64,000 nucleotides of DNA from Candidatus Kapaibacterium sp. (GTDB lineage Bacteria; Bacteroidota; Ignavibacteria; Kapaibacteriales; NICIL-2): positions 805,189 through 869,188 of the forward strand of contig BPHJ01000001.1 in NCBI GenBank assembly GCA_026003475.1, written 5' to 3'. Below, piece after piece: positions 23,890 through 31,726 of the stretch (the first letter of the stretch is position 1; each line of letters begins with the position of its first letter). Position numbers and translations under genes: made by a program. The notes below the pieces were generated by a model. The model was given only the letters and a program-made list of their open reading frames with translations. It was not told the DNA's origin and made no database searches.

Positions 23890-26403
23890 ATGAGTATTTC
23901 GAAAGCCGTCATCATGGCGGGCGGTTTTGGCACCCGGCTCCGCCCACTGACCATGGAACTGCCAAAGCCGATGGTGCCTATCGCGAACGTACCAATGATG
24001 GAGCACATCGTTCAGTTGCTCAAGCAGTATGGGATGGATAGCGTGTTGGCGGTGCTCTACTACCACCCCGATGCGATCACAACACATTTTGGCGATGGTT
24101 CAGCATTCGGTGTGTCTATCGAATATGTCCTTGCAGCAGCAGACTATGGTACTGCTGGGAGCATCAAGAACGCAGAATCATACTTGCGGGGCGGACGGTT
24201 CTTGATTATCAGCGGTGATGTGCTGACCGATTTTGATCTGAGTGCAGTAATTGAGTTTCACTTGGAACGGAAGGCAGATGCAACCATACTGTTGACCAGA
24301 GCAAGCAACCCTCTTCAGTATGGCATCGTCATCACAGCGCCCGATGGAAAAATTGTACGATTCCTCGAAAAACCAAGTTGGGGCGAGGTTTTCAGTGACA
24401 CCATCAACACGGGTATTTACATTCTCGAGCCGCATGTTCTGGAGCTGATTCCACCTTCGCGTGAGTTTGATTTTAGCAAGGATCTGTTTCCCTTGATGCT
24501 GCAGCGAGGAGACAAACTCTATGGCTATGTTGCCGATGGCTACTGGCGGGACGTTGGTAATCTGAGTGAGTACCAGCAAGCGCATTTCGATGTGCTCGGC
24601 GGTAGCGTTTCCATTGCCATTCCTGGAGAGCGCAAGGGGAATGTGTGGTTGGGGAAGGGGTGCACAATTGGACGCAACGTCGAATTCCGTGGCATGGTGA
24701 TTCTTGGCGATGGTGTGACAATTGGGGATGGATGTATCATCGAAAGTAGTGTTATCGGGAGCCAATCGTGCATCGAGCCAGCAGCGCAGATTTATCGTTC
24801 GATTCTTTGGAATGGTGTCACTGTTGGGCAAGCAGCATTCCTGGACGCCGACGTTGTCGGCAATGGTGTCCAGATAGGAGCCCATGCAACGGTGATGGAA
24901 AATGTTTTCATCGCAGATCGGTGTCGGATCGGAGAACACGCAACGCTCCATCCCAACATCAAGCTTTGGCCAGATAAACACGTCGAGCCATACGCGATCG
25001 TTGCACGGTCCATGATACAGGAGGAGAAGTGGGCAAGGGAATTGTTCACCGATGCACGCATTAGCGGTACATCGAACGCGGAGATGAATGCAGAGTTCGC
25101 CGCGCGATTGGGTACGGCAATTGGAACGGCGTTACCGATCGGTGCTACGGTGGTGTCGTCTCGTGACCCAGATCCAACATCGCGCCTAATCAAACGTGCA
25201 CTTGTTGCAGGCTTGCTTTCGTCGGGGATCAACGTCGAGGACCTCCAAACCACGCCAATCCCGCAGACGCGAATCGCCACGCATACGCGCGGTGCTGCAC
25301 TCGGTTTCCACGTGCGGCGTTCGTTTCGCAACCCCAACCAAACCGATATTGTGCTCATTGGTAGCGATGGTCGGGATATCTCCACCGAAGGGACAAAGAA
25401 AATCGAGCGCTATTTCTACGGGGAGGATATTCGGCGTGTTCCGTTCGAGCGTGTAGGACAACTGCGCTACCCAGAGCGGCAGAACGAATCATACCTGGCA
25501 AATTATCTCCAACTTCTCGACGCCGAGCGTATTCGGCAGCGACGCTTTCGTATTCTGGTTGACTACAGTTTCGGCATGGCAATCAGCATCTTTCCCGGTA
25601 TCCTTGGGAATCTGGGATGTTCAGTTCTGGCGGTCAATGGGTACATCGATCCCTACCGTGCTTCGACGACGGCAGCCGACGAAGACAATCGCCGTGAAAT
25701 ATCCAGCATTATGCGCTCGCTTGGCTATGAGATCGGTTTCAAGATTGATCCTGGCGTTGAGCGTATTGCACTGGTTGATGACCGTGGCTATTGGTTTTCC
25801 TCAATGCGCTTGCTGACGATCGTGACAGCTCTGTTTCTGGAGAGTAATCGCCATCGCGCCCCGTTTACGATCGCAGTACCAGTGGAGGCGACAAGCGAAG
25901 TGGATATGATTGCTGCTCGGTATGGCGTCCAGGTGATCCGCACGAAAAACTCCCATGCAGCGATGATGGAAGCAACCCGTGATCAGCGAGTACTTTTCGT
26001 TGGCGGCACGCGCGGTGGATTCATTTTTCCGGAGTACAGCACGGCAACCGATGGACTCTACACTGTCGGCAAAATCCTCGAGATGATTGCCGTAACAGGA
26101 TTCGCTCTCTCTGAACTTGATACACAATTGCCTAAGCGGTACCAGGCGCGAAGAGCGATCCACTGTCCCTGGCACCGAAAAGGTGCGGTCATGAGGCAAC
26201 TGATGGAATGGAGCGCTTCGTACCGACGTGACCTGATTGACGGAGTCAAGGTATTCACCGATGATGACTGTTCGATCTTGGTGACGCCATCACCAGGTTC
26301 GAGCGAATTCATGATTGTCGCGGAAGCTGATGCAGAAGACCGCGCTACTGGCTTGGTAGAAATGATGGCCGGGCTGGTCGAGCAATGGCGGAAAGACAAG
26401 TAA
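23890..26403 (+). CDS. Sugar-1-phosphate nucleotidyltransferase fused to a degenerate phosphohexomutase
   Basis: The 837-residue protein begins with a nucleotidyltransferase domain (GGFGTRLRPLT at 11-21, ELPKPM, the catalytic-region SGDVLTDFD at 109-116). Hexapeptide left-handed beta-helix repeats follow at about 250-370 (GCTIGRNVEF, GDGVTIGDGCIIESSVIG). The C-terminal 430 residues have the phosphomannomutase/phosphoglucomutase layout, but its active-site motifs are altered (RRSFRNPN, VDDRGY, GGTRGG). It would make an NDP-sugar, probably GDP-mannose or GDP-heptose type, for cell-surface glycans. The start at 23890 has a good GGAGG ribosome site. Such fusions are known in other phyla. The exact sugar cannot be read from sequence. 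Confidence 0.87.
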   Translation: MSISKAVIMAGGFGTRLRPLTMELPKPMVPIANVPMMEHIVQLLKQYGMDSVLAVLYYHPDAITTHFGDGSAFGVSIEYVLAAADYGTAGSIKNAESYLRGGRFLIISGDVLTDFDLSAVIEFHLERKADATILLTRASNPLQYGIVITAPDGKIVRFLEKPSWGEVFSDTINTGIYILEPHVLELIPPSREFDFSKDLFPLMLQRGDKLYGYVADGYWRDVGNLSEYQQAHFDVLGGSVSIAIPGERKGNVWLGKGCTIGRNVEFRGMVILGDGVTIGDGCIIESSVIGSQSCIEPAAQIYRSILWNGVTVGQAAFLDADVVGNGVQIGAHATVMENVFIADRCRIGEHATLHPNIKLWPDKHVEPYAIVARSMIQEEKWARELFTDARISGTSNAEMNAEFAARLGTAIGTALPIGATVVSSRDPDPTSRLIKRALVAGLLSSGINVEDLQTTPIPQTRIATHTRGAALGFHVRRSFRNPNQTDIVLIGSDGRDISTEGTKKIERYFYGEDIRRVPFERVGQLRYPERQNESYLANYLQLLDAERIRQRRFRILVDYSFGMAISIFPGILGNLGCSVLAVNGYIDPYRASTTAADEDNRREISSIMRSLGYEIGFKIDPGVERIALVDDRGYWFSSMRLLTIVTALFLESNRHRAPFTIAVPVEATSEVDMIAARYGVQVIRTKNSHAAMMEATRDQRVLFVGGTRGGFIFPEYSTATDGLYTVGKILEMIAVTGFALSELDTQLPKRYQARRAIHCPWHRKGAVMRQLMEWSASYRRDLIDGVKVFTDDDCSILVTPSPGSSEFMIVAEADAEDRATGLVEMMAGLVEQWRKDK

Positions 26404-26408
26404 TTTTG
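26401..26408 (+). promoter_or_regulatory. TAATTTTG promoter box upstream of the EIIA gene
   Basis: TAATTTTG, followed by C, overlaps the stop codon of the nucleotidyltransferase gene and lies 87 bases before the EIIA ATG. It matches the recurring TAnTTTTGC motif of this window. It would let the EIIA-hisS group be transcribed on its own. Confidence 0.4.
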
Positions 26409-26495
26409 CGGCACAAATGTTACCGTCTCCATAGTACCTTCTGCGGCCAAACGGTGCCAGTCCCATTGTCCGATACGAATCAGCGATGAGAAGCG

Positions 26496-26978
26496 ATGAA
26501 TCTTACCGATGTGCTTTCCCCCGACAAAATTCGGCTCCGAGTTCACGTCTCGAGCAAAGCAGAATTGTTGGATATGCTCATTGATATTCTTGTCGAGAGC
26601 AAGGAACTTACCGACCGCCGAGCAGCACGACAAGCAGTATTCGAACGCGAAGAGAAGCTTTCGACCGGTGTCGGACATGGGATCGCCCTCCCGCATGCGA
26701 AAACAGATGCTGTCCGCGCGACAACGGCTGCATTAGTGACGTGCGCCTATGCGATTGACTACGATGCACTCGACAATAAACCAGTCGATATTGCCATACT
26801 GCTGCTTGGCCCTCCAGCAGATGTGCGAACGCATTTGCAGTTACTCGGTCGAATTTCACGCCTTATCAACACCGAGAGCGGGCGCGAAGCATTCCGCACT
26901 GCGCTTTTGAGTGCACCAAATTCGATCGAAGCATACCGTGCACTCCACAGGTTGGCAGATTCCATTCCCAACACCTGA
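26496..26978 (+). CDS. PTS EIIA protein, PtsN (nitrogen-PTS) type
   Basis: Phosphoryl-accepting EIIA domain of the fructose/nitrogen PTS class. The active histidine is His67 in GIALPHAKTDAV. The 160-residue length and single-domain form match PtsN, which usually acts as a regulator rather than in sugar uptake. No HPr, enzyme I or EIIB/EIIC gene is in the window. It is followed five bases later by hisS, so the two probably share a transcript. Partners and targets in this organism are unknown. Confidence 0.88.
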   Translation: MNLTDVLSPDKIRLRVHVSSKAELLDMLIDILVESKELTDRRAARQAVFEREEKLSTGVGHGIALPHAKTDAVRATTAALVTCAYAIDYDALDNKPVDIAILLLGPPADVRTHLQLLGRISRLINTESGREAFRTALLSAPNSIEAYRALHRLADSIPNT

Positions 26979-26982
26979 CGTT

Positions 26983-28239
26983 ATGCAAGCTCTCCGTGGA
27001 ATGCGGGATATTTTGCCCTCGGAAATCCCGCAATGGCAGTGGATCGAATCACTCATCGCTCGATGGATGGAGCGGTATGCGTACCACGAAATCCGCACAC
27101 CTATGCTTGAATATGCGGACCTGTTCTACCATGGAGTTGGCGATGACACCGATGCTGTTGGCAAGGAGATGTACATCTTCAGCGATCGTGGCGGGGATCA
27201 AGTAGCGCTCCGACCAGAACTGACAGCACCCGTCGCGCGAGCAATTCTCCAACATGCCTTACACAAGCAGTCGCCAACGCTCCGGCTGTGGTACTATGGC
27301 GCTTGTTTTCGCTACGAGCGACCTCAGAAAGGTCGTCAACGCCAGTTTCACCAAGTGGGGGCTGAATGCATTGGGTATCGTGAAGCTGATGCAGATACTG
27401 AGATTATCGCGCTGGCGTGGGATATCCTGAGCGATGCAACTGAACCTGGTACGATCGAACTTGTTCTCAACACCCTTGGCACGGAGGAAGAACAGCGCCA
27501 ATATCGTGACGTGCTCGTTGCCTATCTGGAGCGATATGCAAGTGACTTGAGCGAGGTTTCGCAGCAGCGACTTCGGACTAACCCCCTGCGTATTCTCGAT
27601 TCGAAAGACGAACGTGACCGCTCCATCATCAATGCTGCTCCAACTCTCCATGCGATGCTATCTCCCGAGAGCCGAGTGCACTACGATGCAGTCAAAGAGT
27701 TGCTGGCTGCGCTGAGTATCCCATTCCGCGAAGATCCATTTCTGGTTCGTGGGCTGGATTACTACACGCATACTGTGTTTGAGTTTCGGTCAACACGTCT
27801 CGGTGCACAGGATGCTGTTGGCGGGGGCGGAAGGTATGATCAGCTGCTTGCCCGGCTTGGTGGGGAACAGTTACCTGGAGTGGGTTTTGGCATTGGTGTC
27901 GAGCGCCTCTTGCTTGCCAGCAACATTCCACAACAGAGCAGTACGCCGTTGGTGTACGTTGCAGCAGATCGTGCACATCACGTAACGCTGCACCGGCTTA
28001 CCCACACACTCCGACAGAAGGGTATTGCCTGCACGACGGACTTGCAGTTTCGTTCGCTCAAAGCTCAGCTACGCTACGCAAATAAGCTTGGTTGTTCGTT
28101 TGCGATCCTCCTGGGTGTACCCGACGGAGGAGAGGCAACAATCAAAAACATGGAAACAGGCGAGCAACTCGCCTTACCACTCGATGCAGACCGAATTACT
28201 GAACATGTTGCCACGACTATCATTGCGGATCACTCATAA
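26983..28239 (+). CDS. hisS: Histidyl-tRNA synthetase
   Basis: Charges tRNA-His in translation. The 418-residue class II synthetase has motif 2 (FRYERPQKGRQRQFHQ), the histidine-specific signatures LVRGLDYYTHTVFEF and GGGGRYDQL, and motif 3 (GFGIGVERLLL). The C-terminal anticodon-binding domain is present. The ATG at 26983 gives MQALRGMRDILP, the normal start of the family, and avoids overlap with the EIIA gene. Confidence 0.97.
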   Translation: MQALRGMRDILPSEIPQWQWIESLIARWMERYAYHEIRTPMLEYADLFYHGVGDDTDAVGKEMYIFSDRGGDQVALRPELTAPVARAILQHALHKQSPTLRLWYYGACFRYERPQKGRQRQFHQVGAECIGYREADADTEIIALAWDILSDATEPGTIELVLNTLGTEEEQRQYRDVLVAYLERYASDLSEVSQQRLRTNPLRILDSKDERDRSIINAAPTLHAMLSPESRVHYDAVKELLAALSIPFREDPFLVRGLDYYTHTVFEFRSTRLGAQDAVGGGGRYDQLLARLGGEQLPGVGFGIGVERLLLASNIPQQSSTPLVYVAADRAHHVTLHRLTHTLRQKGIACTTDLQFRSLKAQLRYANKLGCSFAILLGVPDGGEATIKNMETGEQLALPLDADRITEHVATTIIADHS

Positions 28240-28259
28240 ACCAATTTCAAGAATCTGTA

Positions 28260-28664
28260 ATGGTACCGTTTCCATATCGCGTCGTACTGCGGCTGCTGGA
28301 GTACAGCCCGGCGCTTCGCCAGCGTTATATGTTCCGCATTCGCATCGAGACGACCGAGCAGTTTGCAGCGCTTCCTTACGACCTGCGTGTTGATTATCAG
28401 CCATCGCAGAATGTTCATCGCTTTGCAATTCGCGGCCTTGGTATCAGCCACCAGCTGCAGTCGTCTGCACAGTCAGCGGCCTATACCCACGATTTTGCGA
28501 TTTTAAGCGATGGGAATGCAGTGATTGTGATAGAACGCGCACCCCAGCTCTGCACGATTCATCTTCGCTTGGAACATGGCCGCTGGATTGTTGAAGGAAT
28601 TGAGCCACCCGACGTAATCCACGTTGAGATTGAGGACAGCATTCATCCTCATCAACCGTTGTGA
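28260..28664 (+). CDS. Hypothetical protein, 134 residues
   Basis: I do not recognise this protein. It lies 20 bp after hisS and 7 bp before a histidine kinase gene, in the same direction. It has no signal peptide, no clear membrane helix and no cysteine cluster. It looks alpha/beta with basic residues near the N-terminus (RVVLRLLEYSPALRQRYMFR) and several strands (FAILSDGNAVIVIERA, TIHLRLEHGRWIVEGI). Codon use looks like its neighbours. The tight spacing suggests that it is translated together with the kinase, possibly as a partner, but that is inference. Confidence 0.6.
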   Translation: MVPFPYRVVLRLLEYSPALRQRYMFRIRIETTEQFAALPYDLRVDYQPSQNVHRFAIRGLGISHQLQSSAQSAAYTHDFAILSDGNAVIVIERAPQLCTIHLRLEHGRWIVEGIEPPDVIHVEIEDSIHPHQPL

Positions 28665-28671
28665 ACGGGGA

Positions 28672-30009
28672 ATGTCGCTGCTGGAAAACATCCGTCGCAT
28701 TCTGCGCAGAGGCTGGCAACAGCCGCAGATCAAACGGACACGCTGGTCAGAACGCCATATCATCCAGCGGCGCATCATCACCGTTGCATTTGCGGTCGTT
28801 GCCATTGCAATCAGCGTTGGTGTGTTGGTGTATACACAACTGCTGGTCTCATCCTTGATCAAACGGGAACAACGGCTTGTCCAATTCTACGCCAGTATCC
28901 TCGAAAGTTTTGCCAATACTAATTCCATCGAGAGTTTGTTTTTGTTGGACCGAGTTACACCGACGATTGACTTTCCGTGCATTATCACCGATTCAACGAG
29001 CAACCCATTGGAGCCATATGACCAGTTTACGCTGAATATTACGTTTCCCAATCAATGGGATATGACGCGCCGTCGGAATCACCTCCAGCAGCTGATTGCT
29101 GAAATGGGGCAGGAGTACCATCCGATCGAAATTCGAGATCAAAGCGGCCGGGTGATCAATTACATTTACTACACAAATTCGTGGATCGTCAAGCGCCTTC
29201 GCATCCTGCCGTACGCAGAAATCACCATTGTTGCATTGTTTATCGCTGCCGGTTACATCGCACTCCGGATGCAACGGCGGCGGGACGAATCACTCATTTG
29301 GGTTGGGATGGCAAAAGAAACTGCTCATCAGCTTGGAACACCAATCTCCAGCATGCTCGGATGGCTCGAGATTCTTCACGATCAGCTCCGCAGTCTACGT
29401 TCCACGCCTGGTCAGGATCAGCAGTTATGGCAGCAGCCACTGAAAGAACTTGAGCACGACATTAACCGATTGAGCAGTGTCGCACAGCGGTTCTCGCTTA
29501 TCGGTTCGCAACCAAAGCTCCAGCCTCATGAGCTCACTGCGATCATCGAAGAAACAGTTGCATATGTCCAGTCGCGGCTGCCAAAGCATGGCAAGCGCAT
29601 AACGATAAAGCTGAGTTTACCCGAGCCACGGATGCCATGCATCGTCCCAGTCAATGCAGAACTTCTTTCGTGGGTGTTTGAAAATCTCCTCAAGAATGCT
29701 GCCGAGGCTATCGAAGCTCCAAACGGCACGATTAACATCACCGTGAGTATTCCCACTGAAGGTCAGCGCAAATCCGAACGAATCGTCCGCATTACAATAG
29801 CAGACAATGGTCGTGGCATGAGTGCAACTCAACGACGGTATGCGTTTACCGCAGGGTATACTACCAAAGAACGAGGCTGGGGTTTGGGCTTGAGTCTCTC
29901 GAAGCGAATTATCGAAGAATACCATCGCGGCAAGATTTACATCCTCCGGACAGCACTCAATCGGGGTACAACAGTAGCAATCGAGTTACCGCTTAGCACC
30001 GAACCGTAG
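28672..30009 (+). CDS. Membrane sensor histidine kinase
   Basis: The 445-residue kinase has a basic N-terminus, a first membrane helix (about 35-60, ITVAFAVVAIAISVGVLVYT), a periplasmic region of about 130 residues and a second helix (EITIVALFIAAGYIAL). No HAMP domain is seen; the phosphoacceptor helix KETAHQLGTPISSMLGWLEI follows almost at once. The N box (NLLKNAAEAI), G1 (DNGRGM) and G2 (GWGLGLSLSK) motifs are intact, so it should be an active kinase. No response regulator gene is adjacent; the only receiver proteins here are PorX and the degenerate one after motB. The start at 28672 has a GGGG ribosome-site-like sequence upstream. Confidence 0.92.
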   Translation: MSLLENIRRILRRGWQQPQIKRTRWSERHIIQRRIITVAFAVVAIAISVGVLVYTQLLVSSLIKREQRLVQFYASILESFANTNSIESLFLLDRVTPTIDFPCIITDSTSNPLEPYDQFTLNITFPNQWDMTRRRNHLQQLIAEMGQEYHPIEIRDQSGRVINYIYYTNSWIVKRLRILPYAEITIVALFIAAGYIALRMQRRRDESLIWVGMAKETAHQLGTPISSMLGWLEILHDQLRSLRSTPGQDQQLWQQPLKELEHDINRLSSVAQRFSLIGSQPKLQPHELTAIIEETVAYVQSRLPKHGKRITIKLSLPEPRMPCIVPVNAELLSWVFENLLKNAAEAIEAPNGTINITVSIPTEGQRKSERIVRITIADNGRGMSATQRRYAFTAGYTTKERGWGLGLSLSKRIIEEYHRGKIYILRTALNRGTTVAIELPLSTEP

Positions 30010-30013
30010 CAAC

Positions 30014-30070
30014 AAGGTGCATCACTTGCGAGAATTTGATTGCGTGATAAGGTGCATTATGTAAATTTTG
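30014..30070 (+). promoter_or_regulatory. Paired AAGGTGCAT repeats with a TAAATTTTGC box
   Basis: AAGGTGCAT occurs at 30014-30022 and again at 30049-30057. Between them ATCAC (30021-30025) and GTGAT (30044-30048) are complementary. TAAATTTTGC follows at 30062-30071. This 131-bp spacer before the DUF6580-like gene may hold a regulated promoter or a small structured leader. The link to regulation is a guess. Confidence 0.3.
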
Positions 30071-30092
30071 CAATTCGCACCTCGTCCTGCTG

Positions 30093-30100
30093 TAATTTTG
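30093..30100 (+). promoter_or_regulatory. TAATTTTG promoter box upstream of the DUF6580-like gene
   Basis: TAATTTTG, followed by C, lies 40 bases before the ATG at 30141 and matches the recurring TAnTTTTGC motif. Confidence 0.42.
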
Positions 30101-30140
30101 CAGCCAACATGCTTTCACGGTTTCCATTCCCTACCCAATC

Positions 30141-30743
30141 ATGACGACGCAGAGCAAACCAGAATTCAGTATCGAACGATTGTCTGGAGTGCTGTTGTTT
30201 GTGGCAGCAATGAGCCGACTGTTGCCCCATCCACCAAACTTAGCACCGATCACGGCAATGGCGGTGTTCAGCGGCTGGGTTTTCCCGTCCTACCGTTCCG
30301 CGGTCGTGAGTGTTGTCACAACAATGCTCGCGAGCGATCTTGCGCTTGCACTTTTTCATTGGGACTGGGGATACATCTTCCATGGGATGCTACCAATTGT
30401 GTACGGCACCTTTGCTCTCATAATCGCTCTGGCTCGAGTGGTGTCTCAGCGCAGTGATAGATGGGGTTGGAGTCTACCCACGCTTCTTGCAAGCTCGGCA
30501 ATATTTTTTGTGATTACCAACTTCTTTGTTTGGGCGCTTGGCTCGATGTATCCGAAAACGTGGGAGGGATTGGCCACCTGTTATGCGATGGCTGTTCCCT
30601 TCTACCATGTCAACGGACTTGCTCCCTTCGAGCTTGTGCGGAACGCGCTGTTGGGAGATGTGCTCTATGGTGGTTTTTTATTGGGGGGCTACGTGATTGC
30701 TCGTCGGTACTTCGACCGATTCGCCACCGCTCCAGCGCGATGA
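30141..30743 (+). CDS. DUF6580-like integral membrane protein
   Basis: A 200-residue inner-membrane protein with about five hydrophobic segments. Conserved-looking pieces are SRLLPHPPNLAPITAMA near the N-terminus, the ITNFFVWALGSMYPKTWEGL segment (two parts), an FYHVNG turn and GDVLYGGFLLGGY near the C-terminus. I recall these features from a Bacteroidota family annotated as DUF6580, which looks similar to small substrate-binding membrane components of vitamin transporters. That role is inference; no transporter ATPase is next to it. Confidence 0.75.
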   Translation: MTTQSKPEFSIERLSGVLLFVAAMSRLLPHPPNLAPITAMAVFSGWVFPSYRSAVVSVVTTMLASDLALALFHWDWGYIFHGMLPIVYGTFALIIALARVVSQRSDRWGWSLPTLLASSAIFFVITNFFVWALGSMYPKTWEGLATCYAMAVPFYHVNGLAPFELVRNALLGDVLYGGFLLGGYVIARRYFDRFATAPAR

Positions 30744-30774
30744 CGTCGGACGTGCGCTAGGTCAAGGCGCCATT

Positions 30775-31185
30775 TCACCGACGATTGAACGCATCAGCAA
30801 AGGTCTTAATCGCCTTTGTAACACCAGCGACTACTTTCGCCGCATCCATCAACGGCCCTTCAATTTTTTCTTGCAGCCGACGCTCCAGCCAATTGATTCG
30901 TTCCGATACTTGTCGGAATTGATCGAAGGCATCACCCATAATTGCCAGCTTCTGATTGGCTTCATCGAGTGTTTGCGTCGCTTTCACGGATAGGTTCTCA
31001 ATGCTATCGAGTACCGACGGGAGCTGTGTTGAGAGTGTACCGAGCACCTGCTGTGACTGCTCGAGGGCTTCCTCGGCAACTTCGATCACACCATTGAGTC
31101 GGAGCAACAATCGAACACCAACAATGATCAACACCAGCAGCGCAATCAAAATGACTGCTGCCAAGACAAAAATTGTTGTCTCCAT
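30775..31185 (-). CDS. DUF948-like single-pass membrane coiled-coil protein
   Basis: The 136-residue protein has an N-terminal membrane helix (FVLAAVILIALLVLIIVGV) followed by about 100 residues of predicted coiled coil with many Glu, Gln and Leu heptads. It resembles the DUF948 family, often linked with general stress genes. It follows the YtxH-domain gene without a gap (stop of one next to the start of the other), which is a common pairing. The molecular function is not known. Confidence 0.75.
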   Translation of the reverse strand: METTIFVLAAVILIALLVLIIVGVRLLLRLNGVIEVAEEALEQSQQVLGTLSTQLPSVLDSIENLSVKATQTLDEANQKLAIMGDAFDQFRQVSERINWLERRLQEKIEGPLMDAAKVVAGVTKAIKTFADAFNRR

Positions 31186-31611
31186 TTAGTCCTCGCTGGA
31201 GAGTTCGCTCTTGAATGCCTCGACACTGGCTTTCGCCGCATCCCGAACCCGCTCGATGTTCTCCTGGATTTGCTCTTTTGCGTGAGCAGCTTTTGTTCGG
31301 GCATCGCGGAGCACCTGTTCGGCACTGGCAATCAACTGTTCGGCCTGTTCGCGTGCAGACTGCACGATTTGTTGAGCACGCAATTTGCCTTGATTGAGTG
31401 CTACTGGTGGAAGCTCCTCACCCACTGGTTTGGGGTTGAGGACATCTTGCGCACGATCGTAGAGTTCCGAGGTTCGCTCTGCAATATCGCGGCGAAGCTC
31501 CCGCCCACTCTTTGGCGCTAAGAGCAATGCAGTAATTGCTCCGGCCATTCCTCCGATCAGCGCTCCAGTCAGAAAGCCGCGCAGGTAGTTCGAGCTATCG
31601 TTCCGTTCCAT
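31186..31611 (-). CDS. YtxH-domain protein
   Basis: A 141-residue protein. The YtxH signature is a glycine-rich membrane hairpin (GFLTGALIGGMAGAITALLLA) followed by PKSGRELRRDI. The rest is a charged helix rich in Ala, Glu, Gln and Arg. YtxH proteins are small stress-related membrane proteins of uncertain role. It forms a two-gene reverse operon with the DUF948-like gene. Confidence 0.88.
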   Translation of the reverse strand: MERNDSSNYLRGFLTGALIGGMAGAITALLLAPKSGRELRRDIAERTSELYDRAQDVLNPKPVGEELPPVALNQGKLRAQQIVQSAREQAEQLIASAEQVLRDARTKAAHAKEQIQENIERVRDAAKASVEAFKSELSSED

Positions 31612-31715
31612 CGTTCAGTGTTCGTGGTGGTTCACATACGCGTCCGCAAAGACGATGCCACTATGATTTTCGTGCCAAGGAACCGAGACCAACTCCTATC
31701 GCAGAGTGTGTCCCG

Positions 31716-31723
31716 TAGTTTTG
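31716..31723 (+). promoter_or_regulatory. TAGTTTTG promoter box directly upstream of the glutaminyl cyclase gene
   Basis: TAGTTTTG, followed by C, ends three bases before the ATG at 31727. As with the kgd gene, the expected transcription start would fall at or just after the start codon region, so the message may be leaderless, or translation may begin differently. Confidence 0.42.
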
Positions 31724-31726
31724 CGC

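Noticed and set aside
24178-24981. 267-codon open frame opposite the nucleotidyltransferase gene
   Set aside because: Its product is rich in His, Asn and Cys with no domain, and the forward strand encodes intact family motifs.
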